DNA of 64,000 nt from Haliscomenobacter sp. (GCA_016713275.1 JADJPL010000011.1:124001-188000); one strand, 5' to 3'. Shown: positions 1 through 8,713, counted from the stretch's first letter. The notes: generated from the sequence alone by a model not told the origin. Program-made: numbers and translations.

Positions 1-69
1 GTTGGGGTGGATGGAAACCTATCTACAAGCGAATAGGCCTTAGTTCATTACCAGAATACTTACTCCATC

Positions 70-900
70 GTGACGATAGAAACCTTTGTTCCGTCCGCTC
101 CGCTGAATCAATTTATTGGCTTTTTTCTGTTTTATGAGGGGTTAAACCCTCCTCATGAAGGCGATCGGTTTCTTCCGGACGGCAATACCGAACTCCTGAT
201 CGACCTTGCGGACGAACCCAAATTTATTTTTGACAATGATACCCTTAAACCCATTCAAACCGTTAAAAAAGTGTGGGTGTCAGGGATTCGAACGGCTCCG
301 ATCACCATTCCTTCAGGCAGAGGGTTCCGGATGTTTCTGATTCATTTTAACCCTGGAATGGCCTTGCCTTTTTACCGCATTCCGCTATACGAGATCAAGG
401 ACCTGGTGGTGGAAGCCGATTTGGTATTCGGCCCGGATATTCTCCGCCTACGAAATTTGTTGCTTCACGCGCCTACGGTTCGGGATATGTTCTACGTGGC
501 TTCCCAGTTCATGCTGGATTGGGGAAAAGCTGGGTTGAATCCTGATCCAGCTTTTCAATGCATCCAATATGCGGTTCAGCAAATGACCCTTCAAGCAGAG
601 CAGATCTCGCTTAATGAACTCGTCGGGCGCATTGGCTATTCCAGCAAGCACTTCATCCACCTCTTTAAGAAACAGGTTGGCGTCACGCCAAAGGAATACC
701 TGAAAATCATGCGATTCCAGAAAGTGGTCCTGGAATTGGAGCAGCAAACGAATCTGCCCCACTGGACCCATCTGGCACTGGATTGTGGGTACTATGATCA
801 GGCCCATTTCATCCACGACTTCAAACAATTTTCCGGTTTTACCCCCGAGGAATACCTGAATCGAAAAAAAGACCTTCTCAACTACGTTCCGGTCGGGTAG
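70..900 (+). CDS. AraC-family transcriptional regulator
   Basis: DNA-binding regulator of about 276 residues that starts at GTG 70; no in-frame ATG lies nearby. The N-terminal half (residues 1-150, with PDGNTELLIDL and a strand-rich region after it) resembles the DUF6597-type sensor domain that commonly precedes AraC domains. Residues 165-270 form the double helix-turn-helix: LNELVGRIGYSSKHFIHLFK, then a second helix pair around CGYYDQAHFIHDFKQFSGFTPEEY, which is the classic AraC signature. The effector and target are unknown. It lies upstream of and co-directional with a DUF4287 protein but has its own 86-nt gap, so co-transcription is uncertain. The family assignment is firm from the C-terminal motif. 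Confidence 0.9.
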   Translation: MTIETFVPSAPLNQFIGFFLFYEGLNPPHEGDRFLPDGNTELLIDLADEPKFIFDNDTLKPIQTVKKVWVSGIRTAPITIPSGRGFRMFLIHFNPGMALPFYRIPLYEIKDLVVEADLVFGPDILRLRNLLLHAPTVRDMFYVASQFMLDWGKAGLNPDPAFQCIQYAVQQMTLQAEQISLNELVGRIGYSSKHFIHLFKKQVGVTPKEYLKIMRFQKVVLELEQQTNLPHWTHLALDCGYYDQAHFIHDFKQFSGFTPEEYLNRKKDLLNYVPVG

Positions 901-986
901 GTAATTTTTTTACAATGCGGCGCCGGATAATTCGGTTATTCTTGCACCATAGATGCCCTTTTTTCTTCACCCAAAATGTTGTTGTT

Positions 987-1529
987 ATGGAAGACACCAT
1001 GATTGAAAACCTTCGGAAAAACACCGGAAAATCCCTGGAGGAGTGGATTGCCATTGTCAAAGCCGGCGGTTTTCAAAAGCACGGCGAAATCATCAAGTTC
1101 CTGAAAGAAAGCCATGGGTTCACCCACGGGTTCGCCAATCTGGTGGCGCATAAAGCAAAGGGTTCGGATGCCGGATCTGCGGAGGACCCCCAGCAATTGA
1201 TCGACCAGCAATACCAGGGCAAAGAGAACCTGAGGCCGGTTTATGAAAAGCTCATTGAGGCCATCAGCAGCTTTGGCCCCGACGTGGAGATCGCCCCAAA
1301 GAACGCCTATGTCAGTATCCGGCGGAAAAAGCAATTCGCTCTGCTCCAGCCATCTACAAAGACCCGGCTGGATGTTGGCATCAACCTGAAAGGGGTAGAA
1401 CCTCAGGGCCGCCTCGAGAAATCAGGTAGTTTCAATTCCATGTGCTCCCACCGCGTACGCACGGAAACGCCCACCGACATCGACGCCGATCTCATTTCCT
1501 GGCTCCAAGCCGCTTACGAACAAGCTTAA
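987..1529 (+). CDS. DUF4287/DUF5655 domain protein
   Basis: Small cytosolic protein of 180 residues. The reading frame is open from 915, but that N-terminal stretch (very basic, Phe/His-rich) looks non-coding, so I chose ATG 987, which gives MEDTMIENL. Residues 1-60 (GKSLEEWIAIV, then KESHGFTHGFANLVAHK) match the DUF4287 pattern. Residues about 80-180 (YEKLIEAISSFGPDVEIAPK, a lysine-rich strand, then RVRTETPTDIDADLISWL) match DUF5655, a domain often used as a generic DNA or protein interaction module. No catalytic residues are evident. It is followed after 12 nt by a TolB-like lipoprotein, which suggests joint transcription. Confidence 0.85.
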   Translation: MEDTMIENLRKNTGKSLEEWIAIVKAGGFQKHGEIIKFLKESHGFTHGFANLVAHKAKGSDAGSAEDPQQLIDQQYQGKENLRPVYEKLIEAISSFGPDVEIAPKNAYVSIRRKKQFALLQPSTKTRLDVGINLKGVEPQGRLEKSGSFNSMCSHRVRTETPTDIDADLISWLQAAYEQA

Positions 1530-1541
1530 AACGCGCTTACC

Positions 1542-2504
1542 ATGAGAATCTACCTTTTAATCCTTGTCTTGGCAGGACTTCTGGCTGCCTGCTCTAAAAA
1601 ACTGGTTCAGGAAGCGAATACTCCTGAAAAATCCGGACTGAAGATCGCCTACAACGTCTTTATGCCAAACACCAAATCCGACTACAACGTATTCGCGATG
1701 AACCTCGACGGCAGCGGCCAAAAAGACATTACCAACCACCCGGATGTGGCCTGGACCTACTACGCTTATGACAACCGCCTGTTTTTCATCAGCGACCGCG
1801 ACACGTGCTACCGTTGTTATTTTCTTTATGAAACGGATGCCGAGGGGCAAAACGTCCGAAAAGTGTCCAACCTTCAGTTGGAAGACTCCTGGATGAGTGC
1901 GCGGAATAGGGGCGGAGAAATGGTCGTTGCCGGCCGCATTGGCCGGGAGGTGCGCTACCAACTCTTCGTCGTCAATACCAGCGACGGCAGCTACCGGCAA
2001 ATCACCAACGATACCGCTGCTTTGCACCGCGATCCTCTTTTCTCCCCTGATGGAAAACAGATTGTTTTCGCCTACCAGGCCAACAAACGCGACCAATCGC
2101 AGCATGAAGAGTTGTTCATTATGGATGCCAATGGAGCGGGAAAACGCCAACTGACTCATTTTCCTGCAAATGATCCTGCCATTAACGAACATCACTACAA
2201 AGCCGGGCCGCCGAAATGGAACGCCCGGGAAGGATTCATCTCTTATCAGTCGCACCAAAACGGAAAATACAGCCTCTATGCCGTCACCCCAGATGGCAAA
2301 AAGCAGTGGAAGCTGACCGACCGCCCTGAAGAGGAGGGCTGGCACGACTGGAGCCCCGACGGCCGGTACCTGGCAGTAGAGATTTACCTTGCGGAGCGAA
2401 AGGAGTACCATATTGCCCTGATGGACTGGAAAACCAAAGCCTGGCGTGTTCTGACAGACTCCACATATAAATACCACCAAGCGCCGGTTTTTGTACGGAA
2501 ATAA
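1542..2504 (+). CDS. TolB-like PD40 beta-propeller lipoprotein
   Basis: Predicted lipoprotein of 320 residues. The N-terminus MRIYLLILVLAGLLAACSKK carries a lipobox (LAAC, Cys17). The rest is a beta-propeller of PD40/WD40-like repeats, seen as NVFAMNLDGSGQKDITNHP, LFSPDGKQIVFAY, LFIMDANGAGKRQLTHF and DWSPDGRYLAVE. Such propellers bind proteins or small ligands at the envelope; no enzymatic residues are apparent. It sits 12 nt after the DUF4287 gene and about 42 nt before a DUF2911 gene, so the three may be one transcript. The specific ligand cannot be inferred. Confidence 0.85.
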   Translation: MRIYLLILVLAGLLAACSKKLVQEANTPEKSGLKIAYNVFMPNTKSDYNVFAMNLDGSGQKDITNHPDVAWTYYAYDNRLFFISDRDTCYRCYFLYETDAEGQNVRKVSNLQLEDSWMSARNRGGEMVVAGRIGREVRYQLFVVNTSDGSYRQITNDTAALHRDPLFSPDGKQIVFAYQANKRDQSQHEELFIMDANGAGKRQLTHFPANDPAINEHHYKAGPPKWNAREGFISYQSHQNGKYSLYAVTPDGKKQWKLTDRPEEEGWHDWSPDGRYLAVEIYLAERKEYHIALMDWKTKAWRVLTDSTYKYHQAPVFVRK

Positions 2505-2546
2505 CGTACATTAGTCCTGTTCTTTATCACCAAAACCGCCCGACTA

Positions 2547-2909
2547 ATGAAAAAAATCCTTTTAACGGCTTTCGGTATACTTACCGGAATAGTGCTCTAC
2601 GCTCAGATCTCGCTGCCCCCCAGCGGTGGCAACCAAAAAGCCAGCGTTACCCAATACATGGGATTGGTCAGCGTAACCATTAACTACAGCAGCCCGGATG
2701 TGCATGCGCCGGACGGTACCGACCGCCGCGGCAAGATCTGGGGAGGGCTGGTTCCTTATGGGATGAGCAATCTTCAGTTTGGGTTGAGCAACGACAAAAA
2801 CCCTTCTCCCTGGAGGGCCGGCGCGAATGAAAACACGACCATCGCGTTCTCTCACGGGGTGGAGATAGAAGGAAGCCTCTGGCGGCAGGCGTCTATGGGT
2901 TGCACATGA
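2547..2909 (+). CDS. DUF2911 protein, N-terminal part (frameshifted)
   Basis: First part of a secreted protein of about 379 residues broken by a 1-nt deletion. Residues 1-19 (MKKILLTAFGILTGIVLYAQ) are a signal peptide. The stretch VSVTINYSSPDVHAPDGTDR and KIWGGLVPYGM is typical of DUF2911. After GVEIEG this frame leaves the family sequence and ends at 2909. Adding one A in GGAAGCC at 2871-2877 gives EGKPLAAGVYGLHMIPSENE, exactly the DUF2911 continuation, so the break lies at about 2873. The function of DUF2911 is not established; proteins of this type are exported in Bacteroidota. Confidence 0.85.
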   Translation: MKKILLTAFGILTGIVLYAQISLPPSGGNQKASVTQYMGLVSVTINYSSPDVHAPDGTDRRGKIWGGLVPYGMSNLQFGLSNDKNPSPWRAGANENTTIAFSHGVEIEGSLWRQASMGCT

Positions 2910-3685
2910 TCCCTTCGGAGAACGAATGGACGGTTATTTTCTCCAAGAACACAACGGCTTGGGGAAGTTATTTCTATCGGTCCGAAGAGGACGTCTTACG
3001 GGTAACCGTCCAGCCCTTCAAGTCAGCATACCAGGAATGGCTCACTTATACGTTTGACGATCGGGAGGAAAACCGCTGCCGGGTTTTGCTAAGCTGGGAA
3101 GAACTAACCATTCCTATCCGAATTTCCGTTCCGGATCCGAATGTGGTGTACATCCAAAAGTTCCGGGAAGAACTCCAAAGCTTCCATGGGTTCCGGTTGG
3201 AAAACTGGATCGAAGCGGTCAACTTTTGTGTGGAGCGTAAAACCCACCTCGACCTGGCGCTCGAATGGGCTGATCATGCGATGAACCCGATGGAGTTTCC
3301 CGGAGAAAAAAATTTCCGCACGATGCAAACCAAAGCGGGGGTGCTCTATGCGATGAAACGGGAAGCAGAAGCCGACGCGCTGATGGCGGAAGCCATCCGG
3401 ATGCCGGATGCCGGTATGCAAGCCGTCCATGCCTTTGGCCGCCAACTCCTGGCTCAGAAAAAACAAGACAAAGCGCTGGAGATATTTAAGTACAATGCAG
3501 TAAAATTCCCCAAGGAATTTACCGTGCTTGTCGGCCTTACCCGGGGATACTCGGGTATAGGGGACTACAAAACGGCGCTCAAATATGCCCGGCAGGCTTT
3601 GGCCCTCGCGCCGGATTCGGCAAACAAAACCAATATCGAAGGGATGATCAGTAAACTCGAAGCAGGGAGGGATTGTAATTTGTAA
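2873..3685 (+). CDS. DUF2911 protein, C-terminal part with TPR repeats
   Basis: Second part of the gene above, in the next frame. It opens with KPLAAGVYGLHMIPSENEWT and completes the DUF2911 domain (NTTAWGSYFYRSEEDVLRV). A helical region of tetratricopeptide-like repeats follows (FGRQLLAQKKQDKALEIFKY, GDYKTALKYARQALALAPDS), ending at TAA 3685. The only translation start near the break would be TTG 2900 inside the domain, so this is not a natural separate gene. The joined product would be a signal-peptide-bearing DUF2911-TPR protein, a common architecture in this phylum. Confidence 0.82.
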   Translation, partial: KPLAAGVYGLHMIPSENEWTVIFSKNTTAWGSYFYRSEEDVLRVTVQPFKSAYQEWLTYTFDDREENRCRVLLSWEELTIPIRISVPDPNVVYIQKFREELQSFHGFRLENWIEAVNFCVERKTHLDLALEWADHAMNPMEFPGEKNFRTMQTKAGVLYAMKREAEADALMAEAIRMPDAGMQAVHAFGRQLLAQKKQDKALEIFKYNAVKFPKEFTVLVGLTRGYSGIGDYKTALKYARQALALAPDSANKTNIEGMISKLEAGRDCNL

Positions 3686-3701
3686 CTCCAAGCAACCGCC
3701 C

Positions 3702-4370
3702 ATGAAATTCCTTCCCATTGTCCTTGCTGCCTTATGCCTTGCGCCTTGCGCCCTGCCCCTCCCCGCCCAATCCCCCCCCTCTCCCAAATACGAAATGCGC
3801 GGCGTGTGGGTAGCTACGGTGGTCAACCTCGACTGGCCCGTAAGAGGCGCCTCGCCTTCTTCCCAACAGCAGGCCCTGCGCACGATGTTCGATAAGTTAC
3901 AGCAAACGGGTATTAATACGATCTTTTTCCAGATCCGTTCCGAAAGCGACGCGATGTATGCGTCTACCCTGGAACCCTGGTCCTATTACCTGACCGGGCA
4001 GCAGGGGCTGCCTCCCAGCCCTTCCTGGGACCCGCTTGCGTTTGCCATTGAAGAAGCCCATAAACGCGGGATGGAGCTGCACGCCTGGATCAACCCGTTC
4101 CGGGTGATTCGCAGTGTCACTTCGACTTACCCTAAAGCTCAGAACCACTTGTCGGTGCAGCACCCCGACTGGATGCTGACGGTTAAAACCGTGATGCTCC
4201 TCAACCCGGGTATCCCGGAAGCTCGCCAGTACCTCGTGAAACGCTACGACATCGACGGGCTGCACTACGACGATTATTTTTACCCCTATGAAGGGGGTTA
4301 CCACGGAAGACCAGGCTACCTATGCCGTTTATGGAACTGGTATGACGCTCCATGCCTGGAGGGAGGATAA
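3702..4370 (+). CDS. GHL10-type glycosidase-like exoprotein, N-terminal part (frameshifted)
   Basis: N-terminal part of a secreted protein related to the glycosyl-hydrolase-like 10 (GHL10, former DUF187) family. It starts with a signal peptide (MKFLPIVLAALCLAPCALPL), then the family landmarks MRGVWVATVVNLDWP (about residue 32) and YDIDGLHYDDYFYPYE near the barrel active-site region. After YEG this frame is out of register. A run of five G at 4293-4297 becomes in-frame if read as four, giving EGVTTEDQATYAVYG, which continues the family. GHL10 proteins are TIM barrels presumed to act on carbohydrates; the substrate is unknown. It follows the DUF2911 gene by 16 nt. Confidence 0.85.
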   Translation: MKFLPIVLAALCLAPCALPLPAQSPPSPKYEMRGVWVATVVNLDWPVRGASPSSQQQALRTMFDKLQQTGINTIFFQIRSESDAMYASTLEPWSYYLTGQQGLPPSPSWDPLAFAIEEAHKRGMELHAWINPFRVIRSVTSTYPKAQNHLSVQHPDWMLTVKTVMLLNPGIPEARQYLVKRYDIDGLHYDDYFYPYEGGYHGRPGYLCRLWNWYDAPCLEGG

Positions 4371-5481
4371 CATCAACCGCGGTGGGAAGGAGCTGAGCGA
4401 GGCAGCTCTCGGGATCAAGCCATGGCTCAAGTACGGCATCAGCCCTTTCGGCATCTGGCGAAGCGGCAACCCGCCCGGCATTACCGGTTTATCCGGGGCG
4501 GACGTGACCTACGGCAACGCGGTTAAGTGGCTTCAGGAAAAATGGATCGACTACCTTTCTCCCCAGTTGTATTGGCCCTTTGGCGGCAACCAGGATTTTG
4601 CCAAACTTTCGCTCTGGTGGAAAACCCAGATGAACGGCAGGCATCTTTACCCCGGATTGGCCTTGTACCGCGCCGATCCGTCCATGACGAGTGCCGCTTC
4701 CCTGTTCACGCCTTCGGAGATCCCCAAACAGATCCGATTTTTGCGGGAGAACGGCATTCCCGGCGCTCTGCATTTCCGTGCGGCCAACATCAGCGTATCA
4801 ACTACCCAGGGCGTGCCGGACAGTTTACGGACCGACTTATACCGCTACCGGGCGTTCACCCCGGTGATGGAATGGAAAGATACTCACGCCCCAGCTCCGC
4901 CCCAGCAAGTGGAACTTTTGACCGAGTCCGGAAACCGCCGCCTGCGCTGGAGCCAGCCTGCACCCCAGGGACAGCAGGCTTCTCCCCGCTTTTTTTGCGT
5001 GTACCGCCTCCAGGCAAGCGCCCCGCCTGATTGGAGTGAGGCCGTCAATAACCCCCAAAACCTGCTGACCCTTACCGATAAATTCGAGTACGTAGATCAA
5101 ACGCCTTCTTCCTCCACGCCTTACTGGTACGCAGTGTCTACGCTCAGCCGCAACTCGGTGGAAAGTGCGCCCGTAGCGCCCGATGCGGTGACTTCAGTTA
5201 AGGATATTGCCCGAACACGCTTCCACATCACTCAAATTTACCCCAACCCGTTCGAATCGGAAGTACGCATCCGGTTCAGCCTGGACGAATCTTCCCACCT
5301 TACCCTGCGCATCGTCAACCTGCAAGGACAGGAAGTGGCCCGGCTGGCAAACAGCGCACCGTTTTCGCCAGGGGAACACGAAGTGGTCTGGAATGCCCCA
5401 ACTGGAAATAAGCGGCAGGTTTATGTATGCGTGCTGGAAGGAGGAGGGAAAACAACAGCGAAAAAAATGATCCGGCTGTAA
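4288..5481 (+). CDS. GHL10-type exoprotein, C-terminal part with T9SS sorting domain
   Basis: Continuation of the GHL10 gene in the +1 frame. It contains WREDNINR, KPWLKYGISPFGIWRSGNP and WIDYLSPQLYWPFGG, all conserved GHL10 barrel segments. A fibronectin-like region follows (HAPAPPQQVELLTESGNRRL), then a C-terminal T9SS sorting domain of about 80 residues beginning ITQIYPNPFESEVRIRFSL and ending TTAKKMIRL. The ATG at 4288 is internal to the gene. The joined protein would be about 590 residues, exported by Sec and then by the type IX system to the surface or medium. Its TAA stop is immediately followed by a tandem array. Confidence 0.85.
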   Translation: MKGVTTEDQATYAVYGTGMTLHAWREDNINRGGKELSEAALGIKPWLKYGISPFGIWRSGNPPGITGLSGADVTYGNAVKWLQEKWIDYLSPQLYWPFGGNQDFAKLSLWWKTQMNGRHLYPGLALYRADPSMTSAASLFTPSEIPKQIRFLRENGIPGALHFRAANISVSTTQGVPDSLRTDLYRYRAFTPVMEWKDTHAPAPPQQVELLTESGNRRLRWSQPAPQGQQASPRFFCVYRLQASAPPDWSEAVNNPQNLLTLTDKFEYVDQTPSSSTPYWYAVSTLSRNSVESAPVAPDAVTSVKDIARTRFHITQIYPNPFESEVRIRFSLDESSHLTLRIVNLQGQEVARLANSAPFSPGEHEVVWNAPTGNKRQVYVCVLEGGGKTTAKKMIRL

Positions 5482-5602
5482 AAAAGGATGTAAAGGATGT
5501 AAAGGATGTAAAGGATGTAAAGGATGTAGAGGATGTAAAGGATGTAAAGGATGTAAAGGATGTAAAGGTTTTCCTCTACATCCTCTACATCCTCTCCGTC
5601 TT
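5482..5602. repeat. Post-stop tandem array, GGATGTAAA unit (array A1)
   Basis: Fills the whole gap between two convergent stop codons. It holds nine copies of a 9-bp unit GGATGTAAA (one GGATGTAGA variant), then a short spacer and about three inverted copies (CCTCTACAT type), so the transcript can fold back. With a 9-bp period, TAA recurs in frame with the upstream stop (TAA AAA AGG ATG TAA). On the other strand TAG recurs in frame with the S46 gene stop. The same unit recurs at 35440-35540. Confidence 0.9.
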
Positions 5603-7765
5603 CTACTGCGCGATTTTCAGTTCATCGACAATATGCTTGGCGCCGCCAAGTTTTTCGATGCACCAGAGCACGTAGCGGATATCCACATTGATGGTGCGGA
5701 TCATGTCTTTATCGAAGGCCATTTTGTGGCTCAAGGCTTCATAGTTGCCGTCGAAGGCCAGGCCGATGAGTTCGCCTTTGGCATTGATCACGGGAGAACC
5801 CGAGTTACCGCCGGTGATATCGTTGGTGGTGATAAAGCCGACGATGATGTCGTTGTACTTGAGATCGGCATAGCGGCCGAAGTCTTTGGCTTTGTGGAGG
5901 TCCAGCAGTTTTTGCGGGAGGTCGAATTCGTAATCGCCGGGCTTGTATTTGGAAACCACGCCCGATAAAGTGGTCACGAAATCGTAAGTAACTGCATCTT
6001 TCGGTTTGTAGCTTTGCACGCTGCCGTAGGAAACCCGCATCGTGAAGTTGGCATCCGGGTAGGTGGCCTTCATCTTATCGGGGTTCATTTCGAAGAGCCC
6101 ATCCATATACGCGCGGTGGAGTTCTTCGTTTTTGCTGGCATATTCGTTGTATTTGGGCAAGACCATATTTTGGAAGTTCTTCAGGAAGGCGTCCACGATT
6201 CCAAAGGCCGGGTCGTTTTTCAGGGCTTCCAACGTAGGTTTGGTCTTGAAGGCTTCCCAGTTCTCGTCGTTGACCATGATGCTGTTCTGGAATACATCTT
6301 CGGCGATGGCGGTAAATGGGCTCTGGTCCAGGCTGCTGTAATTGCGGAACAACTTGCTGTAAAACCCTTCCGGATGCTGGGCAGGGTCGATATCGTTCAG
6401 GAACATCAGCAGGACGTTGGCGAGGATCTTTTGTTCTGCTTTGAGGTTGAAATTGTTGCGGTAGCGCTGGCGGGCGTTTTCCAGTCCATCCAGGGCGCGT
6501 TTGATCTGATCGGAGGGGTTGTCTTCGCGCATCAGCAGGCCTTCCAACTGGAGAAGCCCTCCGGAAGTTTGAATCAGCCGGCAACCGGTGATGCCTTCCA
6601 GGATGTACTGCCGGTGCATGGCATAAGGGCGCCAGGCATCATAAATTTTGGCAAAATCGCTCATCACGTTCTCGTACTTCGGCTTGCCTTTGGCCCAGGC
6701 AGTGAACGCGTCTTCGGTCCGTTTCTTTTGGCCGGCGATATCGTATTTGAGCAACTGCTTGGTTTCGCCGTCGTAGAATTTCCAGTAGTTGGCTACTCCG
6801 GCGTATTCGGAAGCCAACTGGAGTTTCACTGCCGGATCTTTTTTCATCTCTTCGAACATGTACCGCAGGCGCATATCGCGAAGCTTGACCAGGGTTGGGT
6901 TGTTGATATCGGTGCTGAGGTTGACGCCGTAGGAGGTTTCATACCGGTTGGTGCCGCCTGGATATCCAAAAACCATGGCATAGTCCCCATCGGCAAATCC
7001 TTTGATGCTTACGGGCAGGAAGTGCTTGGGCTTGTACGGTACGTTGCTTGCATTGTGGTTGGCGGGCTTCCCGTCCGGACTCATATATACGCGAAAAACG
7101 GAGAAGTCGCCGGTATGGCGGGGCCATTCCCAGTTGTCGGTATCGCCGCCGAACTTGCCCACGCTTTCTGGGGGGGTCCCCACGAGGCGCACGTCCTTAT
7201 ACACGTCGTAGACGTACAGCAGGTATTGCCGGCCGCGGAAGATCGGATTAACCGAGGCCCGCTTGAACTCGTCGCCGCCTGTTGCTTCTGCCGCAATCTT
7301 CTGGAACACCTCGGAAAGCTTGCGGTTTTTATCCATCCCGGTAGCCGGCCCGATCGCTTCTTCTACCCGGGCGGTCACGTCTTCGATCTTATTCAGAAAT
7401 TGGACGCTGAGCCCGCGGGAGGAAATTTCCTTACTCTTATCTGCGGCCCAGAAACCATCCCGGAGGTAGTTGTGCTCCATGGTAGAAGCGCCAGCGATTG
7501 CCCCGTATCCGCAGTGGTGGTTGGTGAAAATCAGCCCTTGATCGCTGACGATTTCCCCGGTGCAACCGCCTCCGAAAATAATGATGGCATCTTTGATTGA
7601 CGCCTTGTTCATACTGTACAGTTGTTCGGGCTTCAGCTTCAGCCCTTTTTTGACCATCTCCTTGTATACCTGTTCGCCCAAAAGCATGGGGAGCCACATC
7701 CCTTCATCCGCGTAGCTGCGCACCCAAAGGAGAACCATCAGGAGTACATACCCTATTCGTTTCAT
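5603..7765 (-). CDS. Peptidase S46 family dipeptidyl-peptidase
   Basis: Exported serine peptidase of 720 residues in the DPP7/DPP11 family, which releases dipeptides from the N-termini of peptides in the periplasm of asaccharolytic Bacteroidota. Visible landmarks are a signal peptide (MKRIGYVLLMVLLWVRSYA), EGMWLP at residue 21, the catalytic His in TNHHCGYGAI (residues 81-90), the Asp region GGDTDNWEWPRHTGDF, and the nucleophile Ser in GGNSGSPVINAKGEL near the C-terminus. Length fits the family (about 700-720). The residue deciding Asp/Glu versus hydrophobic P1 preference cannot be placed by eye, so DPP7 versus DPP11 is left open. The gene is complete and converges on the GHL10 gene. Confidence 0.95.
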   Translation of the reverse strand: MKRIGYVLLMVLLWVRSYADEGMWLPMLLGEQVYKEMVKKGLKLKPEQLYSMNKASIKDAIIIFGGGCTGEIVSDQGLIFTNHHCGYGAIAGASTMEHNYLRDGFWAADKSKEISSRGLSVQFLNKIEDVTARVEEAIGPATGMDKNRKLSEVFQKIAAEATGGDEFKRASVNPIFRGRQYLLYVYDVYKDVRLVGTPPESVGKFGGDTDNWEWPRHTGDFSVFRVYMSPDGKPANHNASNVPYKPKHFLPVSIKGFADGDYAMVFGYPGGTNRYETSYGVNLSTDINNPTLVKLRDMRLRYMFEEMKKDPAVKLQLASEYAGVANYWKFYDGETKQLLKYDIAGQKKRTEDAFTAWAKGKPKYENVMSDFAKIYDAWRPYAMHRQYILEGITGCRLIQTSGGLLQLEGLLMREDNPSDQIKRALDGLENARQRYRNNFNLKAEQKILANVLLMFLNDIDPAQHPEGFYSKLFRNYSSLDQSPFTAIAEDVFQNSIMVNDENWEAFKTKPTLEALKNDPAFGIVDAFLKNFQNMVLPKYNEYASKNEELHRAYMDGLFEMNPDKMKATYPDANFTMRVSYGSVQSYKPKDAVTYDFVTTLSGVVSKYKPGDYEFDLPQKLLDLHKAKDFGRYADLKYNDIIVGFITTNDITGGNSGSPVINAKGELIGLAFDGNYEALSHKMAFDKDMIRTINVDIRYVLWCIEKLGGAKHIVDELKIAQ

Positions 7766-7969
7766 ATTCGCGTATTTTTTTGGTTTGACCTTAAATCTAA
7801 GAAATTATAATTGGACAAAGAGAAAGAGAAAGGAGGCAAAAAGCGATGATTTATGTCAATGGACTAGACATTGGAGGCTAGACGATAAAAAAAATTTAAT
7901 AAAAAATAAACAATATTTTTTAAATTTTATATTTTGCACTCAAATTGTTTCACCCTAAAAACACCTAAC

Positions 7970-8473
7970 ATGGAATCGATGAATTTTTACCTGTATTTTG
8001 TCACCGCCCTGGTCCCGCTAATCCTCGGCTTTGTCTGGTACAATCCCAAAACCTTTGGAAATGCCTGGATGAAGGAAGCGGAAATGACCGATGAAAAAAT
8101 GAAGGGCGGCAATATGCTCCTGACCTTCGGTCTGACGTATGTGTTGGGCTTATTGGTCTCTGTAGCGCTTGGCTTTACGGTTATCCATCAAATGCACCTC
8201 TATTCCGTTTTGGCCGAGGAGCCGGGCATCAACGACCCGAGCTCAGAGATAGGCATGTATGTAGCTGATTTTATGGCCAAATATGGGAACAACTTCCGGA
8301 CCTTTAAGCACGGCGCCTTGCACGGCACGCTCACCGGTTTATTCCTCGCCCTGCCCGTTTTAGCCGTCAATGCGCTCTTTGAACGCAAATCCTGGCGTTA
8401 TATCCTGATCAACGCCGGGTACTGGGTCGTATGCTTTGCTCTGATGGGCGGGATTCTCTGCGCATGGATGTGA
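7970..8473 (+). CDS. DUF1761 family membrane protein
   Basis: Small integral membrane protein of 167 residues. The frame is open from TTG 7934, but ATG 7970 (MESMNFYLYFVTALVPLILG) is the better start. Four hydrophobic segments are visible: residues 4-22, about 48-68, about 117-135 and about 145-165. WYNPKTFGNAWMKE after the first segment is the hallmark of DUF1761. Function is not known. The 200 nt upstream are very AT-rich and contain a TATATTTTGC stretch that could belong to a Bacteroidota-type promoter, but I cannot define it well. A short tandem array follows its TGA. Confidence 0.85.
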   Translation: MESMNFYLYFVTALVPLILGFVWYNPKTFGNAWMKEAEMTDEKMKGGNMLLTFGLTYVLGLLVSVALGFTVIHQMHLYSVLAEEPGINDPSSEIGMYVADFMAKYGNNFRTFKHGALHGTLTGLFLALPVLAVNALFERKSWRYILINAGYWVVCFALMGGILCAWM

Positions 8474-8510
8474 GGTTAGACGTTGGACGTTAGACGTTGG
8501 AGGTTAGAGG
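8474..8510. repeat. Post-stop tandem array, TTAGACGTTGGACG unit (array F1)
   Basis: Starts directly after the TGA of the DUF1761 gene and runs into the left end of a palindromic element. It alternates GTTAGACGTTGGAC-like units, adding TAG in frame two codons after the stop. A degenerate relative lies at about 7857-7885, and a relative on the other strand follows the glycosylasparaginase stop at 15205-15234. Confidence 0.75.
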
Positions 8511-8663
8511 GGCTGTCTCCAAAGACCGGTCTTGCCCCTGGCCGCCAAAAAATATTTTCTTCTTTCAATTCTTTTTAAAAACTGCAAAGCAATTTTTAAA
8601 AAGAATTGAAAGAAGAAAATAAAATTTCATGCCGGAGGCAAAGATTGGTCTTTTGAGACAGCC
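8511..8663. mobile_element. MITE-like element, family B, copy 1
   Basis: A 153-bp element with inverted ends (GGCTGTCTC at 8511-8519, GAGACAGCC at 8655-8663). Inside is a perfect 28-bp stem (8554-8581 with 8593-8620) around the 11-nt loop CTGCAAAGCAA. Related copies lie at 25947-26095 (inverted) and 36305-36456. It has no coding capacity. The ends look like those of insertion sequences, so a non-autonomous mobile element is plausible. It lies between two convergent genes. Confidence 0.8.
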
Positions 8664-8686
8664 CTGGTCTGGATGCCCGGAAAATG

Positions 8687-8705
8687 AAAATGTCCAGTAG
8701 GAGTG
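8687..8705. repeat. Solo end of family A element
   Basis: AAAATGTCCAGTAGGAGTG matches the right end (AAAATGTCCAGTAGTGTG) of the family A elements at 10729-10871 and 30955-31046, but no partner end is nearby. It lies 9 nt beyond the stop of the minus-strand gene that follows and is probably a remnant. Confidence 0.6.
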
Positions 8706-8713
8706 AATGAAGC

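Noticed and set aside
1557..2480. 307-codon minus-strand open frame
   Set aside because: Antisense to the TolB-like lipoprotein, which has a lipobox and PD40 repeats on the other strand.
5427..5675. ORF encoding repeated Lys-Asp-Val
   Set aside because: Generated by the 9-bp tandem array; it starts inside the GHL10 gene and has no independent support.
6014..7600. 528-codon plus-strand open frame
   Set aside because: Antisense shadow of the S46 peptidase, whose motifs are complete on the minus strand. The shadow product is Phe/Val/Gly-rich without any domain.
7766..7969. Promoter upstream of the DUF1761 gene
   Set aside because: The region is AT-rich and has a TATATTTTGC stretch, but no -33 element at proper spacing, so I did not list it as a feature.
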